Origin: an uncultured Acidobacteriaceae bacterium
GTDB lineage: Bacteria > Acidobacteriota > Terriglobia > Terriglobales > Acidobacteriaceae
NCBI GenBank assembly: GCA_937879855.1
Contig: CALFMO010000060.1
Location: 1 to 64,000 of the forward strand
Length of the DNA: 64,000 nucleotides
Direction: 5' to 3'
Positions 52,629 through 61,483 of the stretch are shown piece by piece. The notes beneath the pieces are model-generated. The model was not told the DNA's origin, made no database searches, and saw only the letters and a list, made by a program, of their open reading frames with translations. Position 1 is the stretch's first letter; every line of letters starts with the position of its first letter. The translations under genes were made by a program, and so were the position numbers.

Positions 52629-52834
52629 TTCGCCATCCCATTGAGCGCCTGTGCCACAAGATCGCCCACTCCGTCTGAATCGGCTATCTCGCTCACGGCG
52701 ATGAACGAACAGAGGCCGTTCACAGGAATCGGCCGCTCATCTTCAATCCGGTAGCCGCGCTCGATATGTTGTTCTTTTCGTTTCTCAAACAAGTCGGCTC
52801 TGGTGGTCACACGAATCCTCATGGCCATCCTCAT
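52625..52834 (-). CDS. Small hypothetical element protein
   Basis: A 69-residue protein (MRMAMRIRVTTRADLFEKRK) whose stop overlaps the methyltransferase ATG. A compact beta-alpha layout with a Glu/Arg-rich middle. Its coupling to the methyltransferase supports a real gene. Unknown function. Confidence 0.65.
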   Translation of the reverse strand: MRMAMRIRVTTRADLFEKRKEQHIERGYRIEDERPIPVNGLCSFIAVSEIADSDGVGDLVAQALNGMAK

Positions 52835-52892
52835 TTATCTTTGTTGGCGATCAGGTGGAAGTCCGTGTCAGGCGGGTCAAGGAACGCGGACA

Positions 52893-53114
52893 TTAATCTT
52901 GGCGTGTGTGCAAGACCGTTTGGAAACTCTCTGCCTCTGGCTCGTTTTCTTTCGTTGGCACGAACCTCTCCCAACGGATCGAAAATCTACGGGACGGCTG
53001 TCCTCCATCATAGAGCTCGAAAATGAGTTCACCGGAGACGTAGAGTGCAATTGGCAGTGGGATTACTCGAGGGCGGACGCTATCGTGAGAAGGCGGAGGA
53101 TTGTGCTCGACCAT
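52893..53114 (-). CDS. Small hypothetical element protein
   Basis: ATG 53114 (MVEHNPPPSHDSVRPRVIPL) is preceded by AAAGGAGGG with good spacing; a longer frame to 53174 is not needed. The 73-residue product has strands LPIALYVSGELIFELYDGG and a charged tail. Unknown. Confidence 0.6.
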   Translation of the reverse strand: MVEHNPPPSHDSVRPRVIPLPIALYVSGELIFELYDGGQPSRRFSIRWERFVPTKENEPEAESFQTVLHTRQD

Positions 53115-53160
53115 GGCTAACCCTCCTTTGCTAGTGCTCTGCGCCGCGAACACGGCGCTT

Positions 53161-54042
53161 TTACGCTGTGTCAATTACCAAACTGTCCTCAAGCGAACGA
53201 TCCCTTGCCGCTTGAGGCATGGCAGAATCCGCAAGTGATTCACGCCAGTTCGGAAATGGATTCCGGCTTGACCTGCGAAACTGGATGATCAAATTTCGAA
53301 TCGCCCCACGGCGCTGATGCAGTGCCTGTACTAACCTATCTAGGCCGTCTCGATCTCCTTCGTACCACTCTTCGGGAATATCGGCAGCGCACTGCACAAT
53401 GGTGTGAGCATCCATCTCTTCGGCCCGACTGAGCGTCGGCTCAAACGCCTCCCACCCCATGACACCCTCGTACACACAATTGTTCGCGTATACCCCTCGG
53501 AGCGGACAATCCGGAAAACTCCATTCGCTGGCGTTGAAGCAGTACCCCTGGTCAATGAAGGTTGCGGCGTATCGCTGGCTTCTCCGCGCTTTCGAGAAGA
53601 TTGCCTGCCGTCCATCGCCGTTGCACGTCCACTTGTCCAAGACAAGGACCCGGGCGAAGTCGCTAAGATTGCGAACGCCCTGCAGCAGTTCGCGTGGCAA
53701 GTAGTCGAACGTCATGCCAGGGCTCTCGGAGCCCATGTACAACGATCCCAATTGCTTGCCACTCCGGCACGGGATCTTGTTGCCGCCCAGACTGATTCGG
53801 AGATCTTCTGTGTGTTCGATAAGCCAGTTAGAGACTTCAATCACCTCCACCCGTGGCATCGGCAAGCCTAGAGCCAGACCCAAATTGGTGGCCAGCATTT
53901 CGTTCGCAAGGACTCGGATGTGTTGGGGGTTGTTCTGAAACTTGGTGACGTAGCAGGCGCAGTCAGTTGCCCTTAGCAGGTGAGACTGCGCTCCACCCCG
54001 AAGTGAATGCAAATGTTGGACTGCGGAGATGCAAGCGTGCAC
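53161..54042 (-). CDS. HipA_2-like kinase-fold protein
   Basis: A GTG at 54042 lies after AAGGAGG. The 293-residue product has HipA_2 features: GGAQSHLLRATDCACYVTKF (nucleotide-binding loop and Lys), NNPQHIRVLANEMLATNLGL, then later VLDKWTCNGDGRQAIF and AATFIDQGYCFN that carry the kinase-like Asp and DxG-equivalent. HipA family Ser/Thr kinases act in persistence, and HipA_2 members are common in elements. No HipB partner is adjacent. It begins the minus-strand operon downstream. Confidence 0.82.
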   Translation of the reverse strand: MHACISAVQHLHSLRGGAQSHLLRATDCACYVTKFQNNPQHIRVLANEMLATNLGLALGLPMPRVEVIEVSNWLIEHTEDLRISLGGNKIPCRSGKQLGSLYMGSESPGMTFDYLPRELLQGVRNLSDFARVLVLDKWTCNGDGRQAIFSKARRSQRYAATFIDQGYCFNASEWSFPDCPLRGVYANNCVYEGVMGWEAFEPTLSRAEEMDAHTIVQCAADIPEEWYEGDRDGLDRLVQALHQRRGAIRNLIIQFRRSSRNPFPNWRESLADSAMPQAARDRSLEDSLVIDTA

Positions 54043-54312
54043 AGCACCTCCTTGAGTTCGATTCGCGGCTAGTTGAAAACGAAAAGACGACGGCGAAGGG
54101 GCGAAGAGCTAGCCCAGGCCTTGCAAGGAAGCAATTGCGTATCAACTTGCAGTAGCCCGCGCCTGCGCAATTGTGGGAGCCGCTGAAGACGAGCCCCCTG
54201 CAAGGCACTCGTAATCTCAAACACGCCGCTCGAGTTTAAGCCTCCACGAACCTACTCCGTTTGGCAATTTTCGAGCATCTTAAAACAGGCGAGAACGGGG
54301 GCATGCCAAGCC

Positions 54313-55062
54313 GTGATTTACGAGGTAGAAAGTACTACAACACCTAGGCCAAGACTCTGGTTGCCTCTCGTGTGCCTGGCGACAGTCGTTTCATCGTCGC
54401 TGGTGCCGTCTGCCACCGCTGAAACGAAGTCTCCCGATCTGAACCTGATACTGCAACGCCTGGAGGACGTCCAACACCAGGACCCCGCTGAATCTCGGCC
54501 TTATGAGGTGACGCGAGAATACAAAGTATTCCGCGGCGACGATAAGCAACCCACTTCTGAGGTCATGGCGCAGATCAATTTCGTCCCTCCCGACATGAAG
54601 ACATACAAGATTATTCAGGCGCTAGGGAACTCAAGGGGAGAAAAAATCGTTCGCGAGCTTTTAGATCGGGAAACCGAGTCGGCGAAGAAAGGACCGAGTA
54701 GCGAGATCAGTCGGAAGAACTATGACTTCGTTTTTCTTAGGCAAGAGAACTTCGGCGTCGTTCCCGAGTACGTTTTGCGGATCGTCCCCAAGCGGAAGGA
54801 TAAATACCTTTTACGCGGGCAGATCTGGGTAGATGCGAGCACTTTCCGTATCCGCCGGATTGAGGGCGTACCCGCCAAAGGCCCCTTTCTTTGGATCAAG
54901 GACATTCATATCACGCTGCAATATGCGGAACTGGGTGGTATGTGGGTGCCCATTTCCTTCGACGCTATCGCAACAGTCCGCTTATTGGGGCAGTACACGC
55001 TTGCCGGTCTCAATATCCCAGACCCCGCTCCCCTGTCGACTGTGCCGAACCCCGAGCCTTAA
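54313..55062 (+). CDS. Exported LolA-like outer-membrane lipoprotein-sorting protein
   Basis: The GTG-started 249-residue protein has a signal peptide (RLWLPLVCLATVVSSSLVPS, then TATAE-like cleavage region). A LolA-like beta-rich body follows: EVTREYKVFRGDDKQPTSEV, NYDFVFLRQENFGVVPEYVL, GQIWVDASTFRIRRIEGVPA and MWVPISFDAIATVRLLGQYT. It is the only plus-strand gene between the AbiE cargo and the window end and may be host or cargo DNA. Role in lipoprotein handling is suggested by the fold only. Confidence 0.78.
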   Translation: MIYEVESTTTPRPRLWLPLVCLATVVSSSLVPSATAETKSPDLNLILQRLEDVQHQDPAESRPYEVTREYKVFRGDDKQPTSEVMAQINFVPPDMKTYKIIQALGNSRGEKIVRELLDRETESAKKGPSSEISRKNYDFVFLRQENFGVVPEYVLRIVPKRKDKYLLRGQIWVDASTFRIRRIEGVPAKGPFLWIKDIHITLQYAELGGMWVPISFDAIATVRLLGQYTLAGLNIPDPAPLSTVPNPEP

Positions 55063-55244
55063 AAGGGTCGATTACAAGGATCAACAGGAAAAATGAACGG
55101 GAAGCTCCTTCGTGCGGGTGCAGCAGCAGCTCTGGGAGGAATGTACAGGACATCGAGCGACTGTCCGCTGCTCGAATTGTCGTAACATCGCACTTTCACA
55201 GTCCCGCCCTGCCAGTCGTTCCTTCGAATGGACTATTGTTCATC

Positions 55245-56264
55245 CTAAATTCCTTGTGCGGATGCTTCGAGCGCAACGACGATTTCATGCAAGGTTTGAA
55301 GATTGTCCACAAGGTCGAGTGACTGCAACTTCAGAGAGTGGAGTATGTGCGTCAGCGCTTCCGGCGCGACACCTTCCAGCGCCGCGTCCAATCTGCGGAA
55401 ACCCCGTTCCGCAGCTTGCATGTGCGCCAGCACTTTCTGCTGCAGTGCCGCATCTTGAATGTCTCGAGGATTCCAGACCTTGGCGGTCCGCTTTAACAGT
55501 CCGCGGTACATTCGCTTTCCCAGCGGTTCGGCCAGGGCCTCGATCTGTAGGATGAGCGAACTCGGTGCTGCTGGGCAACGATCGCTCCCGGGTTCGGCGC
55601 TCGATCGAGGACCACGTACCGGTGAATCCGCCTTTTGCTGTGGACGCAAGCCTTGCCTCCAGCCCTCAGGAGTCGCCCACTCAGGTAGGGCTGGAACTGT
55701 CTTCGGCCGCTTGCGCTCATCCAGGTCCACCCACGTCCCAGCGTAGTAATAAAGATAGCGGCCCAGCCCAAAACATGTGCAAGCACGCTTGAACGACTGT
55801 GCTTCGGCGCTTGTGACGGCGTTCGAGTCATCGGCCCATTCCTCGCCGGTTGCCGAATGCAAGCCCAGACCGAAGATCATCAGCTCACAGGTGACGAACA
55901 CTTTCGCGACCGTCTTCTGGTCGTTGCTTCGCTCGAAGTTGGCGCTGGTATGCACAACATATTTTCGCGTCCAGCCGGCAGGGCTGAACAACCAATTAAG
56001 CCGATCGGTGTACGCCCGCTGATCCGCATAAGGAACCACCTGGCCGCGTAGTTTCCCCGCCTTGGTGGTGTTGGTGACCCGCCATTCGATGACGCTTGGA
56101 TCGAGAGGCACTTCGAGCGCCGCAGTCAGTTCCTTGATCTGCTCGGGAGAGAGTCGCGGACTGGATGGCAAGTTCGCAGCAGCAGGCGGCACAAACGTGT
56201 TCGCGGGGAGGCCGTCTTTGCCGTTTGTTGCAGAGTCATTCGCACGGCCATTTGGCTTGCTCAT
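55245..56264 (-). CDS. Rad52/Rad22-family recombinase
   Basis: The 339-residue protein begins MSKPNGRANDSATNGKDGLP, a disordered start, then the Rad52 annealing core LEVPLDPSVIEWRVTNTTKA and QRAYTDRLNWLFSPAGWTRK, with FVTCELMIFGLGLHSATGEE and SAEAQSFKRACTCFGLGRYL. Single-strand annealing proteins of this type help element recombination. The C-terminal half is helical and unlike eukaryotic Rad52. It is directly downstream of ssb on the same strand, a functional pairing. Confidence 0.9.
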   Translation of the reverse strand: MSKPNGRANDSATNGKDGLPANTFVPPAAANLPSSPRLSPEQIKELTAALEVPLDPSVIEWRVTNTTKAGKLRGQVVPYADQRAYTDRLNWLFSPAGWTRKYVVHTSANFERSNDQKTVAKVFVTCELMIFGLGLHSATGEEWADDSNAVTSAEAQSFKRACTCFGLGRYLYYYAGTWVDLDERKRPKTVPALPEWATPEGWRQGLRPQQKADSPVRGPRSSAEPGSDRCPAAPSSLILQIEALAEPLGKRMYRGLLKRTAKVWNPRDIQDAALQQKVLAHMQAAERGFRRLDAALEGVAPEALTHILHSLKLQSLDLVDNLQTLHEIVVALEASAQGI

Positions 56265-56351
56265 GGGAATTCTCCTTCAATTGACTACTGGCGAGGGCAG
56301 AGGCAGGCCGAAGTGCAAGATTCGAAGAGGGGACGCAAGCCCACGTCTGCA

Positions 56352-56792
56352 TCAGAAGGGGATCTCTGAGTCTACGATTTTGCTGGGCCCGGCTTCGCCA
56401 GATTCGGTCTCTTCTGCGTTGTGGGTTGCAGACGGTTTGCAGCCGTTCCTGTCGTCTCGCGATCCCAGGAGCACCAGGTCGCGGGCCACAATCTCGGACC
56501 GGTACTTCTTCTCGCCGCTGTGACGATCTTCCCAGTTGGAGGTTTGTATCTTTCCTTCGACATAGACCTTCGACCCCTTGGAAACAAACTCCCCGACGAT
56601 TTCGGCGAGCCGCTGCCAGGCGACGATGGTGTGCCATTCAGTGCGTTCCTGGAATTCACCGTTCTTATCCTTATAACGCTCATTGGTGGCGAGGCTGAAC
56701 TTTCCAACCGGGATACCGCTCGGTGTGTACCTGACTTCTGGATCCTGGCCGACGTTTCCGACGAGGATGACTTTGTTTACGCTCTTCGGCAT
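56352..56792 (-). CDS. ssb: Single-stranded DNA-binding protein
   Basis: The 146-residue protein follows GGAGG. The OB fold (about 1-105) reads VNKVILVGNVGQDPEVRYTP, FSLATNERYKDKNGEFQERT and WHTIVAWQRLAEIVGEFVSK. A disordered linker leads to the acidic tip DSEIPF that recruits partner proteins. The likely host of Rad52 recruitment given the adjacent gene. The intergenic region upstream has two palindromic sites. Confidence 0.97.
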   Translation of the reverse strand: MPKSVNKVILVGNVGQDPEVRYTPSGIPVGKFSLATNERYKDKNGEFQERTEWHTIVAWQRLAEIVGEFVSKGSKVYVEGKIQTSNWEDRHSGEKKYRSEIVARDLVLLGSRDDRNGCKPSATHNAEETESGEAGPSKIVDSEIPF

Positions 56793-56824
56793 TTCTCTGC
56801 CTCCGACCTAAAGGCATTTGCAAA

Positions 56825-56841
56825 AACGAGAGAATCTCGTT
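56825..56841 (-). promoter_or_regulatory. Palindromic operator-like site upstream of ssb
   Basis: AACGAGA and TCTCGTT are perfect 7-bp arms around GAA, centred about 41 bases before the ssb ATG. A dimeric regulator site is plausible. Confidence 0.5.
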
Positions 56842-56852
56842 CGATGACATCA

Positions 56853-56948
56853 GATTATCCCGCGAGTGATTGGCGTTGATCGGCCCTTCGTCGGGTCGGG
56901 ATTTCGCATCTCCAGCGACTTCCACCGTCAATCACTCGCGCGACAATC
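56853..56948. repeat. Long inverted repeat upstream of ssb-rad52
   Basis: Arms of 23 bases at 56853-56875 and 56926-56948 match at 20 of 23 positions in inverted orientation, with a perfect 12-base core CGCGAGTGATTG, separated by 50 bases. The position between two co-directional gene groups suits a paired operator for an element regulator or a replication/partition site. Confidence 0.65.
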
Positions 56949-57029
56949 TCCCAGGCGCAAACTCGCGCGCCGCTTGGAGTTTTTCTAATGTTTCGTTTTG
57001 GAAGAAGGAGATGAACTGCACGGCTGCAC

Positions 57030-57614
57030 TTAGGAATCGGTCGTTGAGCCTTTGAGAGCTAGGAGTGCCTCAATGTTTTCACGGCTCCGCTGATCCCCGA
57101 AATAACAAAGGCCGACCAGGTCCTCGCCGGCCTCGGCGACCAGCCGAGCTAGTTGCTCAACACTGATCGAATGGACCGGACCGGATGGCCCAGCGCGGAG
57201 GCTCAACCGTGCACCGGCTTCGCAGGGATCGTTCGGAAATTCGATGTCACTGTGATGTTTCCGGCGTCCCAGTTCCAGAAGAAAACAGGGAACCACCACA
57301 TTTGAGATCTGTACGATTTCCTCCACACTTACCTTTTCCACCGGGATCCCTCTTAGCCTGGCAAAGACTTCAGAGATCAGACGAGCCCTGGTGCGCTCGC
57401 CCCACGAGTCCGGCTGCAGCGCGAGCTCGAGGATCTGATCATGCAGCGGGGCCAGGAATTGGGCGAAACCCACCTGCCGCTGGCCCTCGATGAAATCCGT
57501 AGCGCTGTCCAGCAGGTGCTCACATTGTGCAAAGACGCGCGCCGCCTCTTCCGGTCCGATACGGGGGATTTTCTGTTTTTTCGATCCGCGATTTCCGGAT
57601 GTGGTATCAGGCAT
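57030..57614 (-). CDS. Hypothetical element protein
   Basis: The 194-residue protein starts MPDTTSGNRGSKKQKIPRIG after AGAGGGA. The body is mostly helical (EEAARVFAQCEHLLDSATDF; LEIVQISNVVV-like stretches) and the tail is acidic. Unknown function; co-directional with the flanking genes. Confidence 0.65.
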   Translation of the reverse strand: MPDTTSGNRGSKKQKIPRIGPEEAARVFAQCEHLLDSATDFIEGQRQVGFAQFLAPLHDQILELALQPDSWGERTRARLISEVFARLRGIPVEKVSVEEIVQISNVVVPCFLLELGRRKHHSDIEFPNDPCEAGARLSLRAGPSGPVHSISVEQLARLVAEAGEDLVGLCYFGDQRSRENIEALLALKGSTTDS

Positions 57615-57689
57615 GTTGGTCCCTCTTCCCAGCGTCCTGGCGTTCCAGGTTGTGCGGCTACGAGAGCTGCCCGATCTGTGGACGGCACA

Positions 57690-57950
57690 TTATAGGACAA
57701 CAGGTTTGTGGATTTCTTGGACTGCCCGATCCAAACAACGCCATTGCGAAACGTACGCTAATGCCGCTGAAAAGAATTCGTCGCATCTCCGCCCCAGCAG
57801 CCTTCCCAGTACATCGGAATCGCGAGCGGCGTCCACAGGGTCACGGCTCAGCGACGACTGCAGCGCCCTCTTAAGCAAATAGCAGGCGGCCGGGTCGGCA
57901 AGCACTTCATCAATGCCATGCAGATCGTCCGCCTTAGGGCGCTCGCTCAT
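57690..57950 (-). CDS. Small hypothetical element protein
   Basis: The 86-residue protein MSERPKADDLHGIDEVLADP follows GAGGAG. It has helices (AACYLLKRALQSSLSRDP; SDVLGRLLGRRCDEFFSAAL) and overlaps the end of the next upstream gene by 17 bases, implying coupling. Unknown. Confidence 0.6.
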   Translation of the reverse strand: MSERPKADDLHGIDEVLADPAACYLLKRALQSSLSRDPVDAARDSDVLGRLLGRRCDEFFSAALAYVSQWRCLDRAVQEIHKPVVL

Positions 57951-58680
57951 CCAATACTCCTCGCATCGAATCTGCCTCAGCTACGGCCGCGCTTGTTTCG
58001 CCTTGCGCGACGATGTCAGCTGAGGTTGGACCTTCCGCGTGCTCGACGTCGATCGGCTGAGGCCCGAGCAGATGACAGTGACGGCACCCCAGGCAACACA
58101 CCGCCGCCGTAATTCGCGTGACGGCACGTCGCAGTTCCTGCGGCAACGCCACGCTTTCACCAGCCCTGGTGTAGAAAACGGGCGAGACAGCCCCGCGGAA
58201 CGCGACGTCCTTTCCCCAAAGCTCCATCTCCAGGCCACCTCGTCGTCCATAAAACAGGATTGAACTCTCTAACCGTGGCCTTGGATTGTTCGGTGAGTTC
58301 GCCAAGAAATGCCGCGTAACGAGCAGATCGTAGGTTCGCGCTATCCGCAGCATTTGTACTCGAACCAGCACTGGTGCTACCACGATCGCGTGCACGCCGT
58401 TCACTCCGATACTGTCCACACGCTGAAGCCAAGCCAACGCCTCGCCGCGTTCACTAACGAAACTCGAATACGCTCCAAAATCCGCCACAGCCCCGCCGGA
58501 TTCCACTCCGCGAACCACATACTTCTTGGCCAGATTCTGGTGCTCAACTGACACCGTGGGTTGGCAGTAAATGCCGGCATCTCGTAGACGCTCCAGCACG
58601 ACTTGCGGCAGCCGCAGCCCCTGCCTCGCCAACACCTCCGCTCCCTGCCCGTTATTGTGCGTCGCTGATTGAGAATGCAT
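57934..58680 (-). CDS. Hypothetical element protein
   Basis: ATG 58680 (MHSQSATHNNGQGAEVLARQ) is preceded by AAGGCAGG; the first 28 bases overlap the end of the primase gene. The 248-residue product contains beta-strand runs (HAIVVAPVLVRVQMLRIART) and a pair CCLGCRHCHLLGPQ that may bind a metal. No family recognised. Confidence 0.6.
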   Translation of the reverse strand: MHSQSATHNNGQGAEVLARQGLRLPQVVLERLRDAGIYCQPTVSVEHQNLAKKYVVRGVESGGAVADFGAYSSFVSERGEALAWLQRVDSIGVNGVHAIVVAPVLVRVQMLRIARTYDLLVTRHFLANSPNNPRPRLESSILFYGRRGGLEMELWGKDVAFRGAVSPVFYTRAGESVALPQELRRAVTRITAAVCCLGCRHCHLLGPQPIDVEHAEGPTSADIVAQGETSAAVAEADSMRGVLDERAP

Positions 58681-59629
58681 TTTCAACCTGCCTTCTGACT
58701 CGAATCGGGTGACCCAGCGCAGCACGTATCATTTCCTTCGGACATCCTGCCCAACACTTGTACTTGCGCGGATCTGCAACTGAGATTGCCAGGTTATCTC
58801 CACCGCGGTCGCGGCCTTGCTCCGCGCACGAGGGGCATTGGGTCCAGTAATTTCCCGACCGCTTGCGTCTGGGTCGAACATGGTCCAGAATGCGAAACTC
58901 CCGGCGCACGGGGTCGTAAGGAGGCAGCTCAATCTTTGGTTTGGGCCGGAATTCCTCCGGCATTTCGAGGCCGGTGATGAATCGCTCCATCTCGGGTTCC
59001 GTGATCTTTCGCAGGCGCTCCAAGTACTCGAGTTGGGCCTCAAGAGCGTAGTCGGCACCGTAGAACCAGTACCGCCTTACGGTGGCTCGATGGACTCCTA
59101 GCGGTCCCCGGATAGCATTACCAAATTCGTCTGGCCCGAGTTGATTTTGGCGGGGAAATACCTCGATTCCTTCTGCCAGACCTGAACCCCCTTTTACCGG
59201 CACCTTAAGCCGAAGGGCGAGATTGTAGATGTAGATGCGGCAGTGGCGTGCCAGCAGTGGCTTTTCCGCAAAGATCCAGAGGTGAGCGCCACGGCGAGAT
59301 TTTTCCAGCGCCGCCTCAACCCCATCCTGCCGCAGTTCCCATTGCAACTTAAGCAGATCTTCCAGGGCATTCTGATAATCGGCATCAATCGCTACCCACT
59401 TGGAGCGTTGTGTCCTTGGGTTCAGAGCATAGAGACCGATTGTGATCTGCCCGTTCAGGTGCTCGCGGACGGTCTCAGGCGACAGTCGTCGGTCGTTTCG
59501 CGGGCGGTAATAGTAGTGTTTGCCGTTTCCGTTTGGCTTGTGCGACTGCAGGGTATAGGCCAAGCGATTCACGAACAAATCGAAGTATCGCGTTGCTATT
59601 TCTGTCGTGGCCTGGCCTATGCCATTCAT
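58652..59629 (-). CDS. TOTE-type archaeo-eukaryotic primase with zinc finger
   Basis: I use ATG 59629 (MNGIGQATTEIATRYF) after AAGGAG. The 325-residue protein has the AEP-TOTE layout: HYYYRPRNDRRLSPETVREH, the catalytic DxD in WVAIDADYQNALEDLLKLQ, then GVEAALEKSRRGAHLWIFAE and IEVFPRQNQLGPDEFGNAIR. The C-terminus has CPSCAEQGRDRGGDN and YKCWAGCPKEM, four cysteines of a CHC2-like zinc finger as in bacterial primases. It should prime replication of the element or act in a conflict system. The helicase and nuclease parts of TOTE are not fused here. Confidence 0.87.
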   Translation of the reverse strand: MNGIGQATTEIATRYFDLFVNRLAYTLQSHKPNGNGKHYYYRPRNDRRLSPETVREHLNGQITIGLYALNPRTQRSKWVAIDADYQNALEDLLKLQWELRQDGVEAALEKSRRGAHLWIFAEKPLLARHCRIYIYNLALRLKVPVKGGSGLAEGIEVFPRQNQLGPDEFGNAIRGPLGVHRATVRRYWFYGADYALEAQLEYLERLRKITEPEMERFITGLEMPEEFRPKPKIELPPYDPVRREFRILDHVRPRRKRSGNYWTQCPSCAEQGRDRGGDNLAISVADPRKYKCWAGCPKEMIRAALGHPIRVRRQVENAFSISDAQ

Positions 59630-59642
59630 ACATTCATCTCCT

Positions 59643-60017
59643 TCATGCCATTGCCGTGTTGCAGATCCTCGCTGGAAGAAATACCGGGTTCCCGGTGCAC
59701 GAAACGAGGTCGTACTCGACGACAAGTTCATCGAATTCCGCAGCGGTCAGGGTGTCGTCCTGACCGTCAACGAAATTGACAAAGAAAAAGATGTGACGCT
59801 CTCGGTCGTAGAGGTAGATAGCGCCGGAGGCAGGCTGGTCCGGCACCGCTTGCAAGAGCAAAATGCCTCTTGGCATCTCGATCCACCGTGCCGCCATGGC
59901 CTCGCCTACATTTAGGAAAACTTTGACGACGTGCTCGACGCTCGCATCCTTGCGTAATCCGATATCGTCGGTTGTAAACAATGGTGTGAAACTTATTGCG
60001 CCTCGACTTTTATGCAT
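59643..60017 (-). CDS. Hypothetical element protein
   Basis: The 124-residue protein (MHKSRGAISFTPLFTTDDIG) follows AAAGGA. The middle has hydrophobic strands RGILLLQAVP and AIYLYDRERHIFFFVNFVDG and an acidic helix. It is 13 bases from the primase ATG, so it is probably co-transcribed. No family recognised. Confidence 0.65.
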   Translation of the reverse strand: MHKSRGAISFTPLFTTDDIGLRKDASVEHVVKVFLNVGEAMAARWIEMPRGILLLQAVPDQPASGAIYLYDRERHIFFFVNFVDGQDDTLTAAEFDELVVEYDLVSCTGNPVFLPARICNTAMA

Positions 60018-60707
60018 GATCGGTTCCTTTCTGTCCTCGTGGGTTGCATCTGTGACACCAACACTCCGTCCGCATCGACCGCAAACGAGCGCGGGCCACA
60101 GTAGAAGTCGCTTCGTTCTCCGTTGCTTGTTTCAGATCACGAAGCTCAAGGACCCTGTTTTTGCGTGGCACTCGAGTCAGCCGAAAAGGCCAACACAGAT
60201 TCCGGCCTGGATGACCCGTATGTGCCTCAGTGAAACGCGCACCTATCTTCAGGTCCAGCCAACAAGCGCGCGCAGCAACGTGCAGAGGACGTTGCGGTGA
60301 GAAGAACCGTCCGGCATGTTCTGAAGGGAACGGCGTTCCAAGGGGGCGAGCGCGAAACGATGACGAGCGGCAGTGCTTACGAGTCAGGAGAACACAAGCG
60401 AGATCAGTGCGAGACCTAGCAACAGTTCCTCGAAACTGCGACCAAGACTGAGATACCTCACCGACGCTACGACGACCCTCGGATCGGAGAGCCAAAAACC
60501 TGCGCACATAACAGTTCTCAAGAACACTGCAATACCCGAACCTAAAACAAGTCAAAGTCAGGGGGTAGTCAGAACCGAAGCCATTGAATTGGCGCCCCTT
60601 ACACGCCTTCCTACAAAGCCAAACCGAAGGCTTTGCGACGCCATAACGAATGCAGAGCGAAGTCAATCGCCAGGAAACCACAATGCGCCAGGACACCAGA
60701 TCTGTTC
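60018..60707. other. No supported gene; element intergenic region
   Basis: About 690 bases between the coupled genes of the primase and the replication-relaxation-like gene. A long minus frame (60010-60711) is Arg/Cys/Leu rich and has no domain. This is the largest noncoding gap of the conjugative block, so origin or oriT functions might lie here, but no clean iterons or nick-type inverted repeat are obvious. Confidence 0.4.
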
Positions 60708-61475
60708 TCATTGCAAGAGCTCCCGGAAGTTGGTGCCGGCGAGATTGCGGGCGGTGACCACCCTAGTCTCAAGAAGCATCTGCTCAAAATCCCGGGCATT
60801 GGCAAATGCAAGTTTGTTGGGCACCGGATTGAGTTCGTGAACGAGATGGACCAGCACTTCCATCCCCGAAGTTAAGAACAGGACCCAGCCCACTTGTTGC
60901 TCCGCTTGGAGCGCGGTCCTAATACGGTCGTATTGTCTGTAACTCTTGAGACAGCGCTCATATTCGAGTGCAAACCTGACCGTCTTCTCCCCAACCCACA
61001 CGTCGACCATGGCGTCATAGTCCTTCTGATAGGGTGAGCAGGAGATGGTGTTGAAAGACGCGATTTCGATCTCCGATTGCCAGTTGGCGAGCAAATTCTC
61101 GCGTGCCAATGCCAGCTGGATCCGGTTCAATTCCAGCGAATGAAACACCTGCGTAGCGTGCGGCAGATGTTCCGTCCTGGAGTGCAGAACGGTTGTGAAT
61201 TGGCCGTGATGTTCGAGCAGGGCGATCCCCTCGCGGGTGATCCTATAGACCGACGAGTCCGCGCCAAACGCTCCTTCGCAGATTGATAAGAAGCCAGCCT
61301 TAAGCAGCCGCCGAACGCGCCAACCAAAGCTGTCACGGGAACACTCGCAGCCGCCGAACTTCATCAACTCGAACAGCTGACTATGGCTGGCAAATTTCGA
61401 GTTGCGGAGCTGCCGCAGCAAGGGAATGTCACGTTCCGCCTGGATGACGACGCTGTTTTTGACGTAGCGCATAGC
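60708..61475 (-). CDS. Replication-relaxation-like winged-helix protein
   Basis: ATG 61475 (MRYVKNSVVIQAERDIPLLR) starts nine bases after the previous stop. The 255-residue protein has a winged-helix N-terminus (RNSKFASHSQLFELMKFGGC; FGWRVRRLLKAGFLSICEG; RITREGIALLEHH) and a nuclease-like C-part (YDAMVDVWVGEKTVRFALEY, then RCLKSYRQYDRIRTAL). This is the layout of replication-relaxation or MobC-related proteins of actinobacterial-type and soil elements. It may assist relaxase or replication. Not certain. Confidence 0.65.
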   Translation of the reverse strand, partial: AMRYVKNSVVIQAERDIPLLRQLRNSKFASHSQLFELMKFGGCECSRDSFGWRVRRLLKAGFLSICEGAFGADSSVYRITREGIALLEHHGQFTTVLHSRTEHLPHATQVFHSLELNRIQLALARENLLANWQSEIEIASFNTISCSPYQKDYDAMVDVWVGEKTVRFALEYERCLKSYRQYDRIRTALQAEQQVGWVLFLTSGMEVLVHLVHELNPVPNKLAFANARDFEQMLLETRVVTARNLAGTNFRELLQ

Positions 61476-61483
61476 CGATGGCT

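Noticed and set aside
60010..60711. Minus-strand 233-codon frame
   Set aside because: Composition is Arg/Cys/Leu rich with no domain, and it has no ribosome site.
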